Shown one piece after another: positions 57,261 through 64,000 of a stretch of 64,000 nucleotides of DNA (positions are counted from its first letter, which is position 1; each line of letters starts with the position of its first letter). Source of the stretch: Labia minor (lineage: Eukaryota > Arthropoda > Insecta > Dermaptera > Spongiphoridae); contig OY720347.1 of NCBI GenBank assembly GCA_963082975.1, forward strand, positions 11,514,225-11,578,224, written 5' to 3'. A program made the translations under genes and the position numbers. The notes under the pieces are model-generated. The model was not told where the DNA came from. It ran no database searches and worked only from the letters and a program-made list of their open reading frames with translations.

Positions 57261-57754
57261 AAAGTACTGTTATTCCCTTTTCAAAGAAGAAAGAGAGACA
57301 AAAGGAAAGAGCACCTTATGGTCAAGTTACTACCAAAATAGTTTGGGTTATACCTGTGATTTGCGATATAATGATAATTAATTACATTAGTAACATAATG
57401 TTAATTTTTTCTAAGAATTTTCAGTGAAATTTAAATCAATTAAGACTAAGAAATTTGAAATTCCAAATTTAATGGTCTCTATAATTTGAAAGGAAACTAT
57501 AAAAAAAAATACTACTTACCTCTATTTATTAATTAATATCTAGAGTAAAAGTACATTTTTTTTTTCATTATTTTTTTTATAGACATTAATTATATATACT
57601 CTAACAACTAATACGATAAGTACATAATATATCTTTTATTTCAATAATTTTTATTTCTTATATAGATTATATGAATTATAATAATTACCTATTAAATAAA
57701 CCAAAATACAATTATAATATATGAGTATTTCAATTTTTCAATTTTTTTTTTTAC

Positions 57755-58000
57755 ATTTTTGTCGTCTTCTGAAAGTGAAATGTTCTGAATGATGTCAACA
57801 TGATGTTTTGAAGGATGACCTATTTTGTCCACTACTTATTCTTTTACTTTGCCAGTGAAAGCGATGCGCATCATATCAGGTAGATAACCATTGTCAATGA
57901 TCTTACATAAAGTTGACAAGAATATAATCCAAATGATGATGTTTCACTTTAAAAGATGCAATTTGTTTTTGCATGACTAGTGAAGAATATTTGCCAGATC
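57755..58000 (-). pseudogene. Possible coding relic B, unassigned
   Basis: On the minus strand, MQKQIASFKVKHHHLDYILV reads open, then a frameshift or deletion. Next comes LCKIIDNGYLPDMMRIAFTG then KVKE, one stop, and VVDKIGHPSKHHVDIIQNIS then LSEDDKN. The region is GC-richer than its flanks. The broken frame argues for a pseudogene or missed introns. Confidence 0.25.
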
Positions 58001-58212
58001 ACCAATCTATAATAGTAAATAGAACATCTATTTTGATACTTTATAACATATATTATTTCTTTTATATCATTATAATATAATATAAGAGAATAATTGTATA
58101 GTTTTAACATATACATTTAAATATATTATGAAATACATACACACCTAATATAATAATAATAATAATGTATAACAAATGAAATAAATAAAAAAATATTTAA
58201 TAAAAATATATA

Positions 58213-58690
58213 TTATCTTATCTTATTAAACTAGCAAAAATCATATATATATATTTGTATTTTTGATATATTAACCCGCCCGAAGGATTCTTTGAACTTT
58301 ACATTATAGATAATGTTTATAAAGAAAAATCTATCTGTATTGGTTTCAGCCTCGCAAAAAATCATCTTTTAGTTTTTTCATAAAATAAAATAGGAAATTT
58401 AAATGACGTCAGCAACTACGTCAGGCGGCGCTTCATTAAATACAAAATATTATAAATAAAATAATATTAAAAATATTTATTTTTTAATATATATTATGTC
58501 TTTTCTGTCTTTCAGTGCATTTATACGTACGTTTAAGGGCTGTATATTTTATGACTATTTTGTTTTTAATTTCTGTTCTATTAAATTATTTGTAATTGTT
58601 TCATATATTTTGTCGTTTATTTATTTTAAATAATCATTTTAATCTTAAATATTCATAGTTAATAAGGAATAATTTTTTTATCTTAATTTC
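58213..58690 (-). repeat. R3 interspersed repeat
   Basis: ATTATCTTATCTTATTAAAC and TAGCAAAAATCA at the left, then GCCCGAAGGATTCTTTGAA, GGTTTCAGCCTCGCAAAAAA, GACGTCAGCAACTACGTCAG and TTTAAGGGCTGTATATTTTA: R3 on the minus strand. Confidence 0.82.
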
Positions 58691-59370
58691 ACTTAACTTT
58701 CTTCATCTTTTTTTTATATGTAATTTTTTTTATATCTAACTCCTTCTATTCAAAAAATACATAAATCATAATCCATAACAAAAATTATAATGAAATCAAA
58801 GATTTTATTTTAAGACATCTCACATAAATTTGTTTAAAATTTGTTTTTAACGATTTTCAATATGTTGAGTTAAACGTCACTCTCTTTCTCCCCCTCCCTC
58901 CTATACCAACTAATGCCTAGAAATAGAAATAATAATCATTAAATGGTTATACATGTTATAAACAAAACAAAATTAGGTTTGTAATTACTTATAATACTTA
59001 TGTACTCTTTGAATTATATAAATATATAATTGCACTCCCTCTCCCGATTTAATCCTGAATAGGGGTCTCAGGATAGAAATATAAATTATATTTTGATCAT
59101 TTCCCATTTATTTGGTGGATAAACTTTAAATTAATAAATATTTTTTTTGTTGATTATTTTATTTTAAATAAATAATTAGTAAGTTTTTCTATTACCTTGT
59201 TTATATAAAATTTACCCTCATATATAATAATAATTATTTAGAAAAATAATTTTTTTTTAATAAAAATTTCAGATTAAATTTCAAACATAAAGATTTTGAT
59301 TATCTTGAGATTGTTTTAATGGGACTTTCAGTAACAGTATTGTATTATTTATTTTATTTTTTTGTTTCAA
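58691..59370. other. AT-rich unique sequence
   Basis: No supported feature. Confidence 0.5.
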
Positions 59371-59454
59371 ATCAAATGGCGCCTCTTTTGGCCCTTTCTT
59401 TAAATATAATTTTTAATTTATTACTACCTAAAATAAGTCGCCTTTAATTCAGCG

Positions 59455-59660
59455 TGAAGTCGTTAAATGTGGTCACTAGAAAAGAGTTCTGTGCTTCCGA
59501 ATATTTTACGAGCATTTAGCGCGACATGACTGTCAATCTCAAAGGGTATCTTTCAGGTAAAGAGGCGTCTGTTTTGTTATTCGAAATCTTTTCTGGAGAC
59601 CTTAACGGTCACCTCTTCAAGCGCCAGACACATAAAATTTGTCCAACCACATTTTTTTTA
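59455..59660 (+). pseudogene. Possible coding relic C, unassigned
   Basis: One plus frame with a single stop reads VKSLNVVTRKEFCASEYFTS, stop, then MTVNLKGYLSGKEASVLLFE and IFSGDLNGHLFKRQTHKICP. Composition is near balanced, against a very AT-rich background. A strong CAG-GTAAAG donor-like site lies inside at about 59555. Exon, relic or unclassified transposon piece are all possible. I recognise no domain. Confidence 0.25.
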
Positions 59661-59714
59661 AAACAACTAATACCACATCACTTTCTATATATATATATAT
59701 ATAGTACCTGGAAC

Positions 59715-60672
59715 ACCCTTTAACAAATTTAAACAATTTCTTTTTTTATTATAAACTTTAAAAATTTTAAATTTTCTAATTATTTATTACAATTGTTAAA
59801 TGGGTTTTCTAAAAATGAGCCATCTAAAATTTGATTCCTAAAATAGTACAAATTAATTAAAATTACTTGATTTTCATTTCAAGATGAAAAATATATTCAA
59901 ATTTATTTGATAAAATATTTGATCCTATATTATATACGAGTATATATATGTTGTTATAACTGATAGATGGCTTCTGTTTTAAATTTTTCAAAATAACAAT
60001 AGCTTATAGACTTTTTCGACCAAGGATTACTACTGATAATAATATACATTCTAAAATTATATTGATACCTGTATTTGTCTATATTTTAATTAAGAAAGGA
60101 GGTTATATTTTTTTAATTTTATTTATAATAATCAAATATCATTTATATTATTTATAATTTAATTTAAAAAACATTTATAATTAATATAATATAATTCATT
60201 TAATATTATTAGATCAAATTTATTCAAAAATTTATTTGAAATTTCTTCCTTTATAATTATTCGTCTGTGTTATGTTGCTAACTTCATGGATATTTTTTTT
60301 TTAGTGGGGGAATGATAAATATATTTCGCAATTTTATTCTGAAATATTATTAAAATAAATATTTTTAATGTTATTTCGTAATTAAATAACAAATTTTAAA
60401 ATATTTTAAATATAAAAAAAAAATATTAATACAATATCAATTAAAAAATTAAAATAAAATTACGGATGATGTAGTTGGTGACGACATTTAAATTTTCTAT
60501 TTTAAATTAAGAAAATACTAATAAAGTTGATTTATCTTGAGGCTGAATCCAATATAGATCGATTTTTCATTATAAATATTATCTATGGTGAGAATATCAA
60601 AAAATCCTTAGAGTGGTTTAATATCTCAAAAATATATCTCGTATATAACAATTTTTGCTAGAAATTAGTAAG
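59715..60672 (+). repeat. R3 interspersed repeat, long subtype
   Basis: Aligns with 15690-16626 through CCTTTAACAAATTTAAACAA, TATAACTGATAGATGG, CAAGGATTACTACTGATAAT, GATGATGTAGTTGGTGACGA and GGCTGAATCCAATATAGATC to CAATTTTTGCTAGAAATTAG. Confidence 0.85.
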
Positions 60673-61400
60673 ATTTTAAAGTTAAAATTTTTTTTATTTC
60701 TTTAAAAATATTAACAATTACACATTTGCTAAGAACAATTTAAGATTCAATCACAATTAAGTACATTTTATTTATCTATCATTTATCTTCTCCTTCCTCT
60801 TTATGTACTATAATCTACCAAGTTTAAATGTAATGTACAATGAAAAAAATAATAATCAAATTAAGTATGTTTAAAAATAATTTTTCTTCTAATTGATTAA
60901 TATTTAACTTTTAATGTAATTAATGATTTTTCTTAATTGGAATGTTAATTTGTGGGGGGAAACAGAGAAAGAAAAATCAAATTACATTTCTATGAATGGA
61001 TAAAGTGACTATCGCTGGTTAATCTCCTGTTCTCTCCAGTGTAAATGAAAATTAATTTTATCATAAAAACCGTTCATTATCAAGTTAAGAAACGTTCAAC
61101 AAATCTATAATTATAACATAAGTGTAGATTTAGTGAGTATATTATAATCATTTTTTTTTTTGTTTTAAGTATTTTCTTCTCTTTCGCACATTTTTTTTTC
61201 TTACTGTAATCATTTCTAATTTCTTTTTTTCTCTCTTCACCTGAGTTGCTTTCAAAGGAAATGAAAGAGAGAAAAGATAATAGTGGATGAATAAAAGAGA
61301 GGAGGTGAAAAGAAGTGGTGGTGAATGTGAATACATTAATTAATAATTAAAAATAATAACCACATACGTACACACAAGCACACATACACACAGACATATA
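60673..61400. other. AT-rich unique sequence
   Basis: Short CA run near 61367-61392 just left of a mariner. No gene. Confidence 0.5.
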
Positions 61401-61773
61401 TACGAGGGTGGGGTGAAAAGTTTCCGGCCTGACCAAGAAAAACGATGATTTTAAATTTTTTTTTTTTTTTGCTTCATTTTTCAACATTCAAGATAGCTGA
61501 GATCTGTACGATGTCAGCTGAACGTGTGCGAAATATTTTGCACAACCAGTTGAATATGGGAAGCTGTGTGCAACGTGGGTGTGCCGCGTTTGCTAACGTT
61601 AGACCAAAAACTGCTTCGAAAAACCATTTCTACCGAGAATTTGGCGCTGTAGGCGTAATCCAAACGAATTTTTGCGTCGATTCATAAAGATTATGTTGAA
61701 AAATATAGAAAAAAAATTTTTAAAAATATCGTTTTTCTTGGTCAGGCCGAAAACTTTTCACCCCACCCTCGTA
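61401..61773 (+). mobile_element. mariner family M2, internally deleted
   Basis: Near-perfect terminal repeats of about 45 bp: TACGAGGGTGGGGTGAAAAG, TTTCCGGCCTGACC, AAGAAAAACGATG; right end ATATCGTTTTTCTTGGTCAG, GCCGAAAACTTTTC, ACCCCACCCTCGTA. TA lies at both ends. 373 bp. It is the best-preserved M2 copy. Confidence 0.93.
61490..61720 (+). pseudogene. mariner M2 transposase remnant
   Basis: The N-terminal helix-turn-helix end FKIAEICTMSAERVRNILHN then QLNMGSCVQ, followed after a frame change by RNPNEFLRRFIKI. This joins directly to the C-terminal DYVEKYRKK. The deletion thus removes everything from the first catalytic Asp to near the C-terminus. Confidence 0.88.
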
Positions 61774-62764
61774 TATATATATATATATATATATTGTAAT
61801 GAATGTATTTCATATTGGTTTGAATATTTTTTAATTTATATTTTCAACTGTCATTTGCATTCCATTTGAAACATGTTCATATCAAAATTTATACCACTGG
61901 TGAGGTTATTGTAAAGGGGTGAATAGAGGTGGTAGAGAAGAGAGAATTAATGAAATTCATTCCCATTCCACTTTTAAATATATGTATATATATATATACT
62001 CGACTAATTCATTATTTATAAATCATCCCCACCTCTCTATATCAATATCACACTTACATTTACTAGTATTGACAATTTTTGATAAAATATTCCTATTGAA
62101 CTGTGAAATTAAAATTAAATAAATAAACATTAAATATATATATATAAATAAATTGACTTTTTTTCATTATTAATATGTATAGGTGTAATAGATAATATAG
62201 GATATTTTTATATATATTGTATGTATGTTGTAGATATATATTTTACATATTACAAATTTTTAAACACATAAATATTGTCAAGAATATCATAAATAATAAT
62301 ATTAATAACATAGCTTGGTTACTCAACTATAACTAAAAATGAAATTAACCAAAAAATTAAATATATGTTAAATAATTCTTTAATTAATCTATTTAATGAC
62401 CTGGTGTATCTACCATATTATAGGTATATAGGTACTATGTTAGTATATATATACATTATATAATTTTTTCATTGATAATATCAGTCAGTCGTTCATTAAT
62501 AAATTCATTTTTAAAATTAAAAACATTTCATTTTTTTTTGTTAAGTAAATTATTTTTCTTTATTTTAATAGTAATTTGAAATTTATCAAATTTTTTTCTT
62601 TACATTTTTACTTTATAATAAATTAAAATCGAATTCTTTAGTTATTCTTCATTCGTCTATTGATTGGATAATTCAATATTTTTTTTAAACAAAAGAAAGA
62701 AAATATTATTGATTTTTTTTACCACAGATATAGACATACCTATCTACCTATATATCTATATAAT
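61774..62764. other. AT-rich sequence with TA runs
   Basis: (TA)n immediately right of the mariner (61774-61794) and around 61983-61998. No gene is supported. Confidence 0.5.
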
Positions 62765-62772
62765 AACTAGAT

Positions 62773-63070
62773 CAGTGGTTTCCAACCTTTCAGAACTGGC
62801 GCCCCCCTTTTTTTAAAAAAAAAGTCTTGCGCCCCACTTAATTTTTAAAATAATCTAATTTCATAAATACCTACATAATATAGTAACCATATTGAAAAAA
62901 AATCGAAAATGTTCAAAAGCCTTATCGCAAAAACATTTTACCTTTTTTTTAGATCCATATTCAACTGTCCTGGCACTTGAAATGACCGATCCCTCTTATA
63001 GATTATTATAGATTTTAGAAAAAAAAAATTGGTTCTAATACATTCGCGCCCCACAGGTTGGAAAACACTG
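62773..63070. mobile_element. hAT-like miniature element (298 bp), perfect 8-bp duplication
   Basis: The ends CAGTGGTTTCCAACCT and AGGTTGGAAAACACTG are inverted with one mismatch. AACTAGAT flanks both sides (62765-62772 and 63071-63078). GCGCCCC motifs sit inside both ends. Interior AATCGAAAATGTTCAAAAG is shared with the element at 13526. Confidence 0.95.
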
Positions 63071-63078
63071 AACTAGAT

Positions 63079-64000
63079 ACTAACAGTTCTTATTAATATA
63101 CTATTTTTTTTTAAATTGTTTTTTGGTTTAAATTCATAGGCATTATAATTGTTAAAATATTCAATTCTTTTGATAAAATAAATGTCAAAAAATAAACGTT
63201 TAATTACGATTGTGTGTGAATGAAGGGTTGCATAAGTAAAGATCAGGTTCCACTGTATTAAATTTAAAAACAAAACAATAATATTCTCATAGACGATCAC
63301 TCATCCAAGAAGAGAAAAACCTTCTTCCTTCTCCCCTCTTCCGCCCTTCATAAACCACATTTCACACGTCATATGTTGTTTTACTCTTGTATAAGAGAAC
63401 CATTGGTTGGTTTTTAAACATTTACTATGTAAATGAATCATTAATAAACAAAATTAAATAAAAATACCTACATACTACATAAATATCCTAAGAACAATTT
63501 TTTAAAAATATTAATAATCTCAACATATTTAATATATATACTCTAAAAATCTGCATAAATAAAAAAAGAATAAAAAAACAAATTCATTTTACACTAATAT
63601 TATGGTATACTAGGCGAACCAGTTGCAAACGATGTTGGTAATTTCAGTTTAAACTTAATTTATCGTGGTTTTCAGCAATTAATTAAATAGTTCTTTGAAA
63701 ATAATATTTTTCGTATATCAATGATCATTTTGTAGTATCAACAGTTTTATTTATTTATTCACGCATATACATATACTCGGCACGTTTCATCTTTTCTCAT
63801 TTGGATCCATTTTTTATAGATTTAAATATTTAACGTATATTATTCTGTTAAACATAATAATAATAATAATAATAATAATAATTTATAGGAAATTTTGTTT
63901 CACATACTTACAAAACAACACAATGTAAAAATATATAATTATTAACTTTATTCAAATCGTCGTAATAGTTTTATTATTATTATTATTATTATATAATAAT
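63079..64000. other. AT-rich sequence with (AAT)n and (ATT)n
   Basis: AAT run at about 63857-63884 and ATT run at about 63970-63990. No gene. Confidence 0.6.

Overview
This window reads as non-coding DNA from a repeat-rich, strongly AT-rich animal nuclear genome (by eye roughly three quarters A+T). An arthropod is the best guess. The reasons are several decayed mariner families, tRNA-derived SINEs with perfect 13-15 bp target duplications, hAT-type miniature elements with 8-bp duplications, one non-LTR reverse-transcriptase remnant, one probable solo LTR, and many copies of two elements built like the Drosophila DINE-1/Helentron class. There are no bacterial-style genes, no rRNA or tRNA gene, and no CRISPR. 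Nothing fixes the species.

No intact protein-coding gene can be defended. Most open frames here are chance frames in GC-richer blocks, microsatellites or transposons. Recognisable coding remnants are: mariner transposase pieces (3062-3480, 7825-8390 minus, 33500-33870, 47640-47945, 61490-61720), traces of a mariner C-terminus in a 180-bp miniature element (38465-38645), and the C-terminal part of a non-LTR retrotransposon ORF2 (23940-24480). A few unassigned open segments might be exons or gene relics and are listed with low confidence: 838-1034 minus, 35138-35296 plus, 57141-57260 minus, 57755-58000 minus, 59455-59660 plus.

Layout. 0-5 kb: SINE, a candidate exon, two pieces of the H1 element, a mariner, and a tandem duplication whose second half holds a SINE. 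5-12 kb: AT-rich DNA with a mariner, R3 repeats and an H1. 12-21 kb: GC-richer island at 12.2-13.1 kb, hAT miniature elements, R3, and H1 with nested insertions. 21-30 kb: miniature elements, retrotransposon remnant, SINE, tandem H1 cluster, and an H2 element split by a solo-LTR-like insertion carrying an internal ~95-110 bp tandem array. 30-43 kb: H2 copies, SINE, mariner, islands with simple repeats, tandem repeats and a stacked-hairpin segment. 43-51 kb: hAT, mariner, H1, H2, R3, and an island with a palindromic RFX-type X-box. 51-64 kb: two large foldback structures, a miniature palindrome interrupted by H1, R3 copies, a second mariner family and a hAT with perfect duplications.

The most informative structure is the pair of Helentron-like non-autonomous families. 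H1 has subterminal inverted repeats ACTATCTCGC/GCGAGATAGT and a 3' hairpin GAGTG-N4-CACTC. H2 has ACCGACCGACGAT/ATCGTCGGTCGGT, a GTCY microsatellite and a 3' hairpin CTGTG-N6-CACAG. Both lie next to A or T runs and occur nested or in tandem. Unique GC-richer blocks between repeats look like intronic or intergenic sequence, perhaps regulatory, of neighbouring genes outside the window.
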